A DNA stretch of 12,328 nt from an uncultured Prosthecobacter sp. (GTDB taxonomy: Bacteria > Verrucomicrobiota > Verrucomicrobiia > Verrucomicrobiales > Verrucomicrobiaceae). The stretch spans positions 1-12,328 of the forward strand of contig CALDGV010000292.1 of NCBI GenBank assembly GCA_937941745.1, written 5' to 3'. Of this stretch, positions 1 to 6,702 are shown piece by piece (position 1 is the first letter of the stretch; each line of letters begins with the position of its first letter). The position numbers were made by a program, and so were the translations under genes. Under the pieces are notes generated by a model. It saw only the letters and a list, made by a program, of their open reading frames with translations. It searched no databases and was not told where the DNA came from.

Positions 1-415
1 AGCGCCGCAGCGCATTGATCAGCTCATCCAGCTTGTCCATCACCTGCTGGAGCTGGCTGGAATTGTAAAACCCGTCCGCCTGCTGATTGAGCGTGCTCAC
101 GCTGTTGCTGTTCGTGCTCGTCGTCTGGATGGCTGCCGCCAGGTCGCCGAAGTTCACCGGGCCGGGGTCACCCTGAGGTCCGGGCGCGCCGGTGTCGCCC
201 ACGGGTATGCCGAAGGCCAGATGCAGCACACCGCCGTTCACGGAGGCACTGACCTGCGCCGGGCTCCCGGCAGGCAGCGTGTTCACGGAGTCCACCACCG
301 CGCCGGTGATGGTGGGCACGGCATCAATGAGGGATTTGAGGCCGTTCAGCTGGCTGCGCATCTGCACGGCATCCGCCGGGGTGTTTTCCTGGGGCAGGTT
401 GGGGTCGAAGGACAT
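1..415 (-). CDS. Collagen-like protein, C-terminus cut by window edge
   Basis: The gene starts with ATG at 415 and reads open for 138 codons to the left edge, so the stop is not visible. The first 60 residues begin MSFDPNLPQ and are soluble, with no signal peptide or membrane segment. A stretch around residues 57-70 (SASVNGGVLHLAFGIP) resembles the region before collagen tracts in phage-tail-fibre-like proteins. Residues 73-87 form a very short Gly-X-Y run (GDT GAP GPQ GDP GPV, five triplets). The visible C-terminal part is rich in Ser, Asn and Gln and may form a helix or coiled coil (QLQQVMDKLDELINALRR). The role is unknown; a short trimerising surface or fibre protein is the obvious guess. 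No Shine-Dalgarno sequence precedes the ATG. The next features upstream are the 21-bp repeat array and a non-coding gap, so it is probably transcribed alone. Confidence 0.75.
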   Translation of the reverse strand, partial: MSFDPNLPQENTPADAVQMRSQLNGLKSLIDAVPTITGAVVDSVNTLPAGSPAQVSASVNGGVLHLAFGIPVGDTGAPGPQGDPGPVNFGDLAAAIQTTSTNSNSVSTLNQQADGFYNSSQLQQVMDKLDELINALRR

Positions 416-461
416 AAGGGCTGAGGGGAGAAGAGCTGGAGTCCGCCTTGAGGTCACCAAT

Positions 462-671
462 CAGGGCTCGGCATGGACCGGCAATTGATCGCGCGTCAGG
501 GAGATTCAGTCGGCGTTGACCTCGCATTGCTCGGTGATGACTGGGAAAGACTCGACGGCGACTGGCAATCAGTCGGCTTCGACTCAAAGTCCGTCTCGAT
601 TGAGTCCGAATCAGTCATCGTTGACCGAAAATCAGTCCCATTTGACTGATTTTTGGTCAAATTTGGCTCCT
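462..671. repeat. Degenerate 21-bp tandem repeat array, about 10 palindromic units
   Basis: Units start at 462, 483, 504, 525, 546, 567, 588, 609, 630 and 651, each exactly 21 bp with no insertion or deletion. The best units (504, 567, 609, 630) read close to AATCAGTCGGCGTTGAC followed by four variable bases. The most constant positions are GTC or CTC at bases 6-8 and GAC at bases 15-17. Each unit is an imperfect inverted repeat, with TCAGTC on one side and GACTGA-like sequence on the other; unit 630 shows TCAGTC, six bases, GACTGA. The outer units (462, 483, 651) are the most degraded. Base composition moves from GC-rich on the left to AT-rich on the right. The period equals seven codons and about two helical turns. 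Function is unknown: a protein-binding array, a decayed repeat element and a low-complexity coding segment are all possible. Confidence 0.75.
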
Positions 672-957
672 TGTCGTTCGCGATGGCTGAATTCAGCGTC
701 ATGATTTAGAGGCGGTTTGAGCTGTGAAAGCTCATTTTTGGTGGGTTGGGCTGTCTTGATTGGAGGTTTTGGTCGCCAAAATGGAATTTTTCCGGCCATT
801 CGGCGGCTGGTTTAGGGAAAAGATGAGGTTTTTGAGCCGAAATGCGTCAGTTGGCCGCCAAAGGTCACCAAAGTCATCTTGGCTGCCCCCTGCGGGGGTG
901 CAGGGTGGGGTGTCCCGACACCGCAGGGAGGGTTTTTGGTGGCCCTCTCAGCCGGCT
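672..957. other. Non-coding gap with small hairpins, no convincing gene
   Basis: The stretch between the repeat array and the 158-residue gene is less GC-rich than its surroundings up to about 870. It holds several short inverted repeats: GAGCT/AGCTC around a 5-base loop at 719-733 followed by ATTTTT; TTTTGG-TCG-CCAAAA at 767-781; CCCCC-TGC-GGGGG near 886-898; and GGTGT/ACACC near 909-922. A plus-strand reading frame stays open through part of the region, but it continues antisense to two real genes and has no start signal, so it is not called. For the upstream minus-strand gene ending at 958, no hairpin with a T-run in the correct orientation is visible. Confidence 0.5.
767..781. repeat. Perfect inverted repeat, 6-bp arms and 3-base spacer
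   Basis: The arms TTTTGG (767-772) and CCAAAA (776-781) flank TCG. The site is symmetrical and could be a DNA-binding site or a weak RNA hairpin. It lies in an AT-richer non-coding stretch, with no T-tract following on either strand, so a terminator role is unlikely. Confidence 0.35.
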
Positions 958-1434
958 TCAGGAGTTCGGAGGAGCGCTGGGCGTGCTGCCCCTCTGGAAG
1001 AAGCGGCGCAGGTTCTGGTAGATGGCATCCGAGCCCAGCACGGCACGCTTCGCGGCCTGCTTCACGTTGTTGTAGAAGCTCAGGTAGGCCAGATACATGT
1101 CAGAACCTACGGCCTGATGCGTGTCGTTGATGCCTTCGCACAGCTCATTGGCGCAGGCGCGGATGACTTCCAGCTGGGTAATCAGGGCTGTGTCCTTCTG
1201 CAGTTCCGTCATGTCCACATAGGTGGGGATCAGGTCCGCATGCAGCCCCATCTCCGTGGTGAAGGTGTCCACCATGCCGCCGCGTTCCGTGCTGATGTTC
1301 GGCATCCGGCGCTTTTCCGCCGGAGTGAGATTGATGAGGAAGGGCAGCTTCGCCTTGATGGTGGCAAAGGCTGCCATGATGTCGGTCATGTCCTGCGCCG
1401 AGATGGACGCGCTGATTTTATTATCGTTGCTCAT
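958..1434 (-). CDS. Conserved-looking hypothetical protein, 158 residues
   Basis: The product is 158 residues from ATG at 1434 (MSNDNKISASISAQD). An upstream TTG start at 1578 is in frame, but it would place the extension across the inverted repeat at 1560-1577 and add unconvincing sequence, so the ATG is preferred. The protein has no signal peptide or membrane segment. It appears mostly helical: a Ser/Ala-rich start, a central LPFLINLTPAEKRRMPNIS stretch (residues 30-48), then a probable helix bundle to FYNNVKQAAKR and NLRRFFQ. The tail (TPSAPPNS) looks disordered. I recall similar small proteins in Bacteroidota and Verrucomicrobiota but cannot name a family or function. The XRE-type gene lies 175 bp upstream on the same strand, so that regulator may control it. 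No Shine-Dalgarno is evident. Confidence 0.75.
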   Translation of the reverse strand: MSNDNKISASISAQDMTDIMAAFATIKAKLPFLINLTPAEKRRMPNISTERGGMVDTFTTEMGLHADLIPTYVDMTELQKDTALITQLEVIRACANELCEGINDTHQAVGSDMYLAYLSFYNNVKQAAKRAVLGSDAIYQNLRRFFQRGSTPSAPPNS

Positions 1435-1559
1435 GGTCTGATGGGGCTGAGCCACAAAGCCATTCCACATGGCCCCCGGTGCGTTCCACACGAGGTTAGA
1501 ATTCCATGTCAGAGGCTGCGGCATGGGTCCGGACTTCAGCATGGGGCACTGGCCGTGCA

Positions 1560-1577
1560 TGTTCGATATACCGAACA
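1560..1577. promoter_or_regulatory. Candidate operator between the XRE-type and 158-residue genes
   Basis: TGTTCG (1560-1565) and CGAACA (1572-1577) form a perfect inverted repeat around ATATAC, with GCAT just outside the left arm and ATGC a few bases beyond the right arm. The site lies 33 bp past the stop of the XRE-type gene and 126 bp before the ATG of the 158-residue gene. Dyads of this size with an AT-rich centre are typical of XRE-family operators. The pairing with this regulator is inference. Confidence 0.45.
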
Positions 1578-1609
1578 AATCATGCGGACGGCCCAGGGTG
1601 GCGGGCTTT

Positions 1610-1909
1610 TCAGCGGCGCTGCATCAGGCGGATGGCCAGGCGCAGAAGGCCGCCGGTCACGAGGCCAAAGACCTGCTCCAGCCGCAGCTGCACCTCCAGC
1701 GTGGGGGAGTGATGGCCGCGCTCCAGCGCGCACAGGTAGGATTTGGCCAGCCCGGCGGCGGCAGCGAGGTCATCGAGCGCCCAGCCGCAGCGCCTGCGCA
1801 GGCGATGAATCACGCGGCCCACCCAGTGGTTCAGCGGGTGGCGCTTTTCGTTCCTCCACCAGATCCGCCCCTGGGGGACGGCCTTCTTGGGTCTGCGTTT
1901 GGTTTTCAT
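1610..1909 (-). CDS. XRE-family helix-turn-helix DNA-binding protein
   Basis: The 99-residue product starts at ATG 1909. A basic N-terminus (MKTKRRPKKA) leads into a helix-turn-helix domain at about residues 30-83. The scaffold GRVIHRLRRRCGWALDDLA, then AAGLAKSYLCALERG, then HHSPTLEVQLRLEQVFGL matches the five-helix XRE/Cro fold. The recognition helix is probably AKSYLCALERG, and the SPTL turn is characteristic. There is no second domain, so any effector is unknown; such small proteins usually act as dimeric repressors in the cytoplasm. The 158-residue gene follows on the same strand with a dyad in between. On the other side, a 300-bp gap separates it from the divergent metallopeptidase gene. 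No Shine-Dalgarno sits at a normal distance. Confidence 0.8.
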   Translation of the reverse strand: MKTKRRPKKAVPQGRIWWRNEKRHPLNHWVGRVIHRLRRRCGWALDDLAAAAGLAKSYLCALERGHHSPTLEVQLRLEQVFGLVTGGLLRLAIRLMQRR

Positions 1910-2209
1910 GGTTGCGATGACGCCCCCTGCACCGCCGCCCCTGCCATTCCCCGGTTTTGCGCCCCGCCGTCTCCGCGCTGCAACAGGCTCGCACTGGGAG
2001 TACCGGAAAAAGTCTCCCGCGTTACGAACTTTTTTCTCTGGCAGGAGGATTGGGGCGGTCGTGTGGAGGGAGTGATGGCTTTGAGCCTCCGGGGCACCGA
2101 TTCACGGGTTGCATTCTCCCACCCAGGCTGTCTGCTGCGCCATGAACTTTCCCCCTGCAACCAGGCGCGCCAGTCGCCTGCGGCCGATGGAGCCGGAGGG
2201 ATGCTGGAA
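1910..2209. other. Divergent intergenic region, no gene seen
   Basis: This 300-bp region separates the XRE-type gene (minus) from the metallopeptidase gene (plus) and should hold both promoters. An AT-richer segment at about 2008-2040 (AAAAAGTCTCCC, then ACTTTTTTCTCTGG) is the only obvious composition change. No -35/-10 pair good enough to call was found. An in-frame ATG at 2075 behind GGAGGG (2065-2070) would lengthen the metallopeptidase by 45 residues; it is not preferred because the zinc ribbon begins right after the ATG at 2210. Confidence 0.5.
2195..2200 (+). promoter_or_regulatory. Ribosome binding site deciding the metallopeptidase start
   Basis: GGAGGG lies 9 bases before ATG 2210 and directly abuts the in-frame ATG 2201. 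The spacing therefore favours 2210. It is one of only two clear Shine-Dalgarno-like sites in the window. Confidence 0.6.
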
Positions 2210-3280
2210 ATGAAGTCCTTTCACTGCGCCTGCGGCAACATTCTGTATTTCGACAGCACCCGCTGCCTGCGCTGCCAGCAGGATGTGGGCTTCGACCCCC
2301 TGGAGGATGGCATGCGCCGCCTCAAGCCCAGCCTGCGCCTCTGTGCGAACGGACGCATGCACGGTGTCTGCAACTGGCTGCTGCCCGCCGATTCCCCCGA
2401 GGCGTTCTGCGCCTCCTGCCGCCTGAACCGCACGATCCCCGATCTTTCGGAAGGCCGCAATCTGCGCCACTGGGGCCTCATGGAGGCTGCCAAGCGCCGT
2501 GTGATCCGCACGCTGCTGAACCTGGGATTCCGCCTGCCCACCCTGGAGGAGGACCCGCAGGACGGGCTGGGCTTTGACATCCTGAGCACGACCCTGGACC
2601 CTTCTGCGACCATGGGGCACCTGCGCGGTGTCATCACGGTGAGCCTGGAGGAGGCGGACGATACCTGGCGGCAGATCAATCTGCAGCAGCTGGGCGAGGC
2701 CAGCCGCACCCTCCTGGGTCATTTCCGGCACGAAACCGGCCACTTTGTCTGGCATCGGCACCTTTCCCGGCTGGCATGGGATCATCCCTCGCGCCATGCC
2801 TTCCGCGAGGTCTTCGGCAATGACTCGGAGTCCTATGCGGATGCTCTGAGCCGCCACTATGAGCAGGGGGCTGCGCCTGACTGGGCTGACCATCACATCT
2901 CGGCCTATGCCGCCTCCCATCCCTGGGAGGACTGGGCTGAAACGTGGGCCCACTACCTCCAGATGGTGGATGGCTTTGAGACCTGCGACCACCTGGGCAT
3001 CCGCGGCGGCGGTGTGAATCTTCCGCTCGTCATCCTGCCCATGGAGTCCTGCACGCTCCCGCCGGGACTGACCGCGCATCCTGGGGAGGATGCCAACTTC
3101 CATGCCTGGCTCCAGCGCTGGATCTGCCTGGCCGCTGTGCTCAACGAAATCTCCCGCAGCTTCGGCGCGCCCTTCCTCTACCCCTACATCATCACGCCTG
3201 ATGTCGCACGAAAGCTGCGGCTGGCCCATCACTTCGCCCAGATGTGGGCGGTCCGGGCCTTTCCCGGAGGGGCCGGCTGA
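2210..3280 (+). CDS. Zinc-ribbon putative zinc metallopeptidase (Peptidase_Mx type)
   Basis: The 356-residue protein begins with zinc-ribbon cysteines: CxC at 6/8, CxxC at 19/22, then C45, C54 and CxxC at 67/70. This is the usual N-terminus of the putative zinc-binding metallopeptidase family. The peptidase core carries the gluzincin-type HExxH motif as HETGH at residues 174-178, within GHFRHETGHFVW. Downstream, SAYAASHPWEDWAETWAHYL holds the acidic residues typical of this family's third-ligand region. There is no signal peptide, so it is probably cytoplasmic. The natural substrate is not known for the family. The start at 2210 is set by GGAGGG nine bases upstream. The gene is divergent from the XRE-type gene and convergent with the sulfatase, so it is probably monocistronic. 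No key residue is missing. Confidence 0.88.
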   Translation: MKSFHCACGNILYFDSTRCLRCQQDVGFDPLEDGMRRLKPSLRLCANGRMHGVCNWLLPADSPEAFCASCRLNRTIPDLSEGRNLRHWGLMEAAKRRVIRTLLNLGFRLPTLEEDPQDGLGFDILSTTLDPSATMGHLRGVITVSLEEADDTWRQINLQQLGEASRTLLGHFRHETGHFVWHRHLSRLAWDHPSRHAFREVFGNDSESYADALSRHYEQGAAPDWADHHISAYAASHPWEDWAETWAHYLQMVDGFETCDHLGIRGGGVNLPLVILPMESCTLPPGLTAHPGEDANFHAWLQRWICLAAVLNEISRSFGAPFLYPYIITPDVARKLRLAHHFAQMWAVRAFPGGAG

Positions 3281-3379
3281 GCGGATCCCGATCCCGCCGC
3301 AGGCAGGGGCAACAAGCGCCAGCCTGCCGGCTGAAGCTGCTGCCTTGTGCGGCGTGGGGAATCTCTTGTCTGGCAGGCT

Positions 3380-4966
3380 TCAGGGAGCCTGGGTGAGGGC
3401 GATGGCCTGGGGGACGCTCTGGGTGCCGGTGGGCTGGTAGGCGTCCCAGGGGCCGTCGGCGCTGCCGGCGGGCCAGGTGGCGGGGTCGGAGTAGAGGTTG
3501 TTCTGGTCCTGATACTGCTGCTGGAGGCGGGTGAGCTCGGTCTTGAGCTCGGCGAACTTGGCGGCGATGGCGGGGTTCTGGGCGTCGGCCATGGAGTGGA
3601 GGAGGTTGCGCTGCTCGTGGGGGTCGGCGGTGAGGTCGAAGAGCTCGTAGGTGTCCTGCTTCCAGTAGTGGATGAGCTTGTGGGTGGCGGTGCGGACGCC
3701 GAGGTGGGCGAGGGTGTTGTGGTGGCCGGGGTCGTGGTAGTAGCGGTAGTAGAAGGAGGTGCGCCAGTCCTGCGGCGGCTGGCCGCGGAGCAGGGGGGCG
3801 ATGGAGCGCCCCTGCATGAAGGCGGGGACGGGGAGGCCGGCGAGGTCGAGGAAGGTGGGGGCGAGGTCGATGTTGGCGACGAACTGATCGGGGACGCTGC
3901 CTTTCTTCACGCCGGGGCCGCGGACGATGAGGGGGACATGGATGCCGGGCTCATACATGAAGCGTTTGTCGTAGAGGCCGAGGTCGCCGAGGTACCAGCC
4001 GTTGTCGGCGGAGTAGATGACGAGGGTGTTTTCGGCGAGGCCGCTCTGGTCGAGGTAGTCGAGGACCTGGCCGACGCTGTCATCGACGCCCTGGACGCAG
4101 GCGAGGTAGTCGCGCATGTATTTTTGATACTTCCACTTCACGAGCTCCCTGCCGGTGAGGAGCTTGCCGTCCACCTCCAGCTCCATGGGTTTTTCGTTGA
4201 ACCATTTCTGGAGGGCGGGGCCTTTGAGGCCGGCAGGCGGGGTGAGCTTGAGATCGCGGCGGGTGAGGTCGCGGGCGACGGTCTGCTGGTTGATGGGCAG
4301 GGCGGTGGGGCGGGTGGCGTAGTCGTCCCAGAGGGTTTCGGGCTCGGGGATGACCTTGTCCTTGAACATTTCGAGGTGGCGGGTGGTGGGCTCCCAGGCG
4401 CGGTGGGGGGCCTTTTGATGGAGCATGAGGAAGAAGGGCTTGTCCTTGGGGCGGGTCTTGAGCCATTCGATGCCGAGCTCGGTGGTGAGGTCGGTGCAGT
4501 GGCCTTCGAGGGTGATCTTCTTTTTGCCGGGCAGGAGGAACTGGGGGTTCCAGTAGGCGCCCTGGCCGGGGAGGACGATCCAGCGGTCGAACCCGGTGGG
4601 GTCGCTGCCGAGGTGCCATTTGCCGATCATGCCGGTGTGGTAGCCGCCTTTCTGGAGGTGCTTGGCGACGTGGTCGCGGCTGCCATCGAAGCTGTTGAAG
4701 ACGGGGACGCCGTTCTGGTGGGAGTACTGGCCGGTGAGGAGGGTGGCGCGGCTGGGGGTGCAGATGGAGTTGGTGACGAAGCTGCGGGTGAAGCGCGCGC
4801 CTTCGCGGGCCAGGCGGTCGAGGTGCGGGGTGTGGTTGACCTTGGAGCCGTAGGCGGAGATGGCGTGCTGGGCGTGGTCGTCGGAGAAGATGAAGAGGAT
4901 GTTGGGCCGCTCGGCGGCGCTGAGCAGGGTGCCGAGGGCGGAGAGGAGGAGGGCGAGGCGCTTCAT
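3380..4966 (-). CDS. Secreted formylglycine-dependent sulfatase (type I)
   Basis: The 528-residue product starts at ATG 4966 with a Sec signal peptide (MKRLALLLSALGTLLSA, cleavage likely near residues 17-18). The mature protein opens with PNILFIFSDDHAQH, where D29-D30 are metal ligands. The sulfatase signature CTPSR lies at residues 69-73; C69 would be oxidised to formylglycine by a separate enzyme. Other active-site elements are GKWHLG (115-120), HQKAPHR (183-189) and the metal-binding D321-N322 in YSADNG. The C-terminus has the usual ELFDLTADPHEQRNL segment. It should hydrolyse sulfate esters, probably of polysaccharides, outside the cytoplasm; the exact substrate cannot be read from sequence. 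An in-frame ATG at 5074 would put 36 residues before the signal peptide and was rejected. No glycoside hydrolase, transporter or second sulfatase is adjacent, so it is not part of a visible utilisation locus. It is divergent from guaA (128 bp). Confidence 0.93.
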   Translation of the reverse strand: MKRLALLLSALGTLLSAAERPNILFIFSDDHAQHAISAYGSKVNHTPHLDRLAREGARFTRSFVTNSICTPSRATLLTGQYSHQNGVPVFNSFDGSRDHVAKHLQKGGYHTGMIGKWHLGSDPTGFDRWIVLPGQGAYWNPQFLLPGKKKITLEGHCTDLTTELGIEWLKTRPKDKPFFLMLHQKAPHRAWEPTTRHLEMFKDKVIPEPETLWDDYATRPTALPINQQTVARDLTRRDLKLTPPAGLKGPALQKWFNEKPMELEVDGKLLTGRELVKWKYQKYMRDYLACVQGVDDSVGQVLDYLDQSGLAENTLVIYSADNGWYLGDLGLYDKRFMYEPGIHVPLIVRGPGVKKGSVPDQFVANIDLAPTFLDLAGLPVPAFMQGRSIAPLLRGQPPQDWRTSFYYRYYHDPGHHNTLAHLGVRTATHKLIHYWKQDTYELFDLTADPHEQRNLLHSMADAQNPAIAAKFAELKTELTRLQQQYQDQNNLYSDPATWPAGSADGPWDAYQPTGTQSVPQAIALTQAP

Positions 4967-5094
4967 GGGCAGGGAGGGGGAACGCGGGCGGCGGGGAGGT
5001 ATTTCAGGCGGCGGGGCAGGGGAGGCGGGAAGGCGGCATTCGGGCTGCGTGGCTCTTGCAACGCGGCCTGACATCCGTAAAGGCCACCTTTCCC

Positions 5095-6615
5095 ATGACT
5101 GCCCAAGAAGTCGCCGTCCTCGATTACGGCTCCCAGTATTCCCAGCTCATCGTCCGCCGTGTGCGCGAGCTCGGCTTTGCCTCGCACCTGTATCCGCCGG
5201 CGGAGCTGGCAAACCTCCAGAACCCTGGAGCGATCATCCTTTCCGGCGGCCCGCGCAGCACCTCGGACAAGGACGCGCCGGACGTGGATTTCGAGAAGCT
5301 GATGTCCTTCGGCGTGCCGGTGCTCGGCGTGTGCTACGGCATGCAGCTGCTGAACATCAAGCACGGCGGCACCGTGAAGCCCGGCGTGACCCGCGAGTAC
5401 GGCCCGGCGAAGCTCGTCGTGACCGATCACGAGGACCTCTTCAGCGGCATTTCGCACGAATCGCAGGTCTGGATGAGCCACAGCGACACCTGCGCGAACC
5501 TCGCCAGCACGACCAAGGTCATCGCCACGAATGAGGACGCCGTTCCCGTGGCGCTGAAGTGGTCCGACCGCTGCTGGGGCATCCAGTTCCACCCCGAGGT
5601 CACGCACTCGCACGAGGGCACGGCGATCCTGAAGAACTTTCTCACCAGGAGCGGCGCGCAGCTGGCGAAGTTCGACATCAATGCCTTCAAGGCGCAGATG
5701 CTCGACCGCATCAAAGCCGAGGTGGGCAACCGCGAGGTCATCTGCGGCGTCTCCGGCGGCGTGGACAGCACCGTGCTCGCCGTGTTGCTCGCCAAGGCGG
5801 GCGTGAAGGTGCGCTGCATCTTCATCGACACCGGCATGATGCGCCTCAACGAGGCCGCGGAAGTGAAGGCGCTGTTTGACGAGGTCGGCGTGCCCATCGA
5901 GCAGATCGATGCCAGCGCCACCTTCCTCGGTGCGCTGAAAGGCGTGACCGATCCCGAGCAGAAGCGCCGCATCATCGGCACGCTCTTCGTCGAGGAGTTC
6001 TGGAAGGTGGCCGACAACGTCGAGCTGCTCGCGCAGGGCACGTTGTATCCCGACGTGATCGAAAGCGCCACCAGCGGCAGCATTGCCAGCAAGATCAAGA
6101 CGCACCACAACCGCGTCGATCGCATCATGGAGCTCAAGGAGCAGGGCAAGGTGCTCGAACCACTGGCCGAGCTCTTCAAGGACGAAGTCCGCGCCCTCGG
6201 CGCCAGCCTCGGCATCCCGCATCGCGCTTTGTGGCGTCATCCGTTCCCCGGCCCAGGCCTTGCCGTACGCATCCCCGGCGAAATCACGCCCGAGCGCGTG
6301 GCCATCACGCAGCAGGCCGATGCCATTTTCATCGGCGAGCTGCGCCGCAGCGGCTGGTATGAGCAGACCTGGCAGGCCTATGCCGCCTTGCTCCCCGTGA
6401 AAACGGTGGGCGTGAAAGGTGACGAGCGCAGCTACGAGCAGGCCATCAGCCTCCGTGCCGTCATTTCTGAGGACGCCATGACCGCCGAATGGGTCCGGCT
6501 GCCCTATGAAGTGCTCAGCAGCACCTCCAACAAGATCCTCAACAGCGTCAAAGGTGTGAACCGCGTGCTCTACGACATCAGCACGAAGCCGCCGGCGAGC
6601 ATCGAGTGGGAGTGA
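5095..6615 (+). CDS. guaA: GMP synthase (glutamine-hydrolysing)
   Basis: This 506-residue enzyme makes GMP from XMP, ATP and glutamine, the last step of de novo guanine nucleotide synthesis. The N-terminal class I glutamine amidotransferase domain shows VLDYGSQYSQLI at the start, the nucleophile C80 in GVPVLGVCYGMQ, and H166/E168 in FHPEVTHS. The ATP-pyrophosphatase domain follows, with P-loop SGGVDS at 220-225. The C-terminal dimerisation part holds the family segments HPFPGPGLAVRI, LPVKTVGVKGDER, NKILNSVKGVNRVLYDI and the conserved end IEWE. In the XMP-binding region it reads IKTHHNRVDRI where E. coli has IKSHHNVGG; the same variant occurs in other phyla, as I recall. The start at 5095 (MTAQEVAVLDYGSQ) fits family length; a TTG at 5056 is weaker. 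There is no clear Shine-Dalgarno. The gene ends at a strong terminator. Confidence 0.97.
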   Translation: MTAQEVAVLDYGSQYSQLIVRRVRELGFASHLYPPAELANLQNPGAIILSGGPRSTSDKDAPDVDFEKLMSFGVPVLGVCYGMQLLNIKHGGTVKPGVTREYGPAKLVVTDHEDLFSGISHESQVWMSHSDTCANLASTTKVIATNEDAVPVALKWSDRCWGIQFHPEVTHSHEGTAILKNFLTRSGAQLAKFDINAFKAQMLDRIKAEVGNREVICGVSGGVDSTVLAVLLAKAGVKVRCIFIDTGMMRLNEAAEVKALFDEVGVPIEQIDASATFLGALKGVTDPEQKRRIIGTLFVEEFWKVADNVELLAQGTLYPDVIESATSGSIASKIKTHHNRVDRIMELKEQGKVLEPLAELFKDEVRALGASLGIPHRALWRHPFPGPGLAVRIPGEITPERVAITQQADAIFIGELRRSGWYEQTWQAYAALLPVKTVGVKGDERSYEQAISLRAVISEDAMTAEWVRLPYEVLSSTSNKILNSVKGVNRVLYDISTKPPASIEWE

Positions 6616-6663
6616 TGGCAGGCGGGGCGGCTGCCCGCTGCACTGCGTGACTTTTGAAAGTGA

Positions 6664-6691
6664 GGAGGGCGTGCACCACGCCCTCCTTTTT
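6664..6691 (+). terminator. Rho-independent terminator after guaA
   Basis: A perfect 10-bp stem (GGAGGGCGTG at 6664-6673, CACGCCCTCC at 6677-6686) closes a CAC loop and is followed by five T residues (6687-6691). It lies 48 bp after the guaA stop. The minus-strand side lacks a clean T-run, so it serves mainly guaA, though it sits just past the 3' end of the convergent gene at 6703. Confidence 0.9.
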
Positions 6692-6702
6692 CATGCCCTG
6701 AT

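Noticed and set aside
462..671. CRISPR array
   Set aside because: The units are contiguous 21-bp degenerate repeats with no unique spacers and no cas genes nearby.
886..935. Terminator for the minus-strand gene ending at 958
   Set aside because: The hairpins near 886-898 and 909-922 have no T-run on the minus strand; the only T-run (near 929-935) is on the plus strand, where no gene ends.
760..1920. Plus-strand open frame of 386 codons across the gap and two minus-strand genes
   Set aside because: It has no proper start and runs antisense to the 158-residue and XRE genes, which have real protein character.
1469..2209. Long upstream extension of the metallopeptidase frame
   Set aside because: The extension is antisense to the XRE gene and non-coding DNA. 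The zinc ribbon begins immediately after ATG 2210, with a ribosome binding site at a good distance.
2102..3232. Minus-strand open frame of 376 codons opposite the metallopeptidase
   Set aside because: Antisense to zinc-ribbon and HETGH coding sequence, with no motif of its own.
3281..3379. Terminator between the convergent metallopeptidase and sulfatase genes
   Set aside because: The best pairing (GCCTGCC at 3322 with GGCAGGC at 3372) has a 43-base loop and no T-run.
3347..5071. Plus-strand open frame of 574 codons opposite the sulfatase
   Set aside because: It is Gly/Val/Glu-rich low-complexity sequence exactly antisense to a sulfatase with all catalytic motifs. It is a shadow of GC-rich codons.
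4967..5094. Promoters between the divergent sulfatase and guaA genes
   Set aside because: A TTGCAA-n16-TAAAGG pair before guaA matches the consensus too poorly to call, and nothing better was seen for the sulfatase.
4963..6240. Minus-strand open frame of 425 codons opposite guaA
   Set aside because: Rich in His, Ala, Leu and Asp with no recognisable motif, and antisense to an unmistakable GMP synthase.
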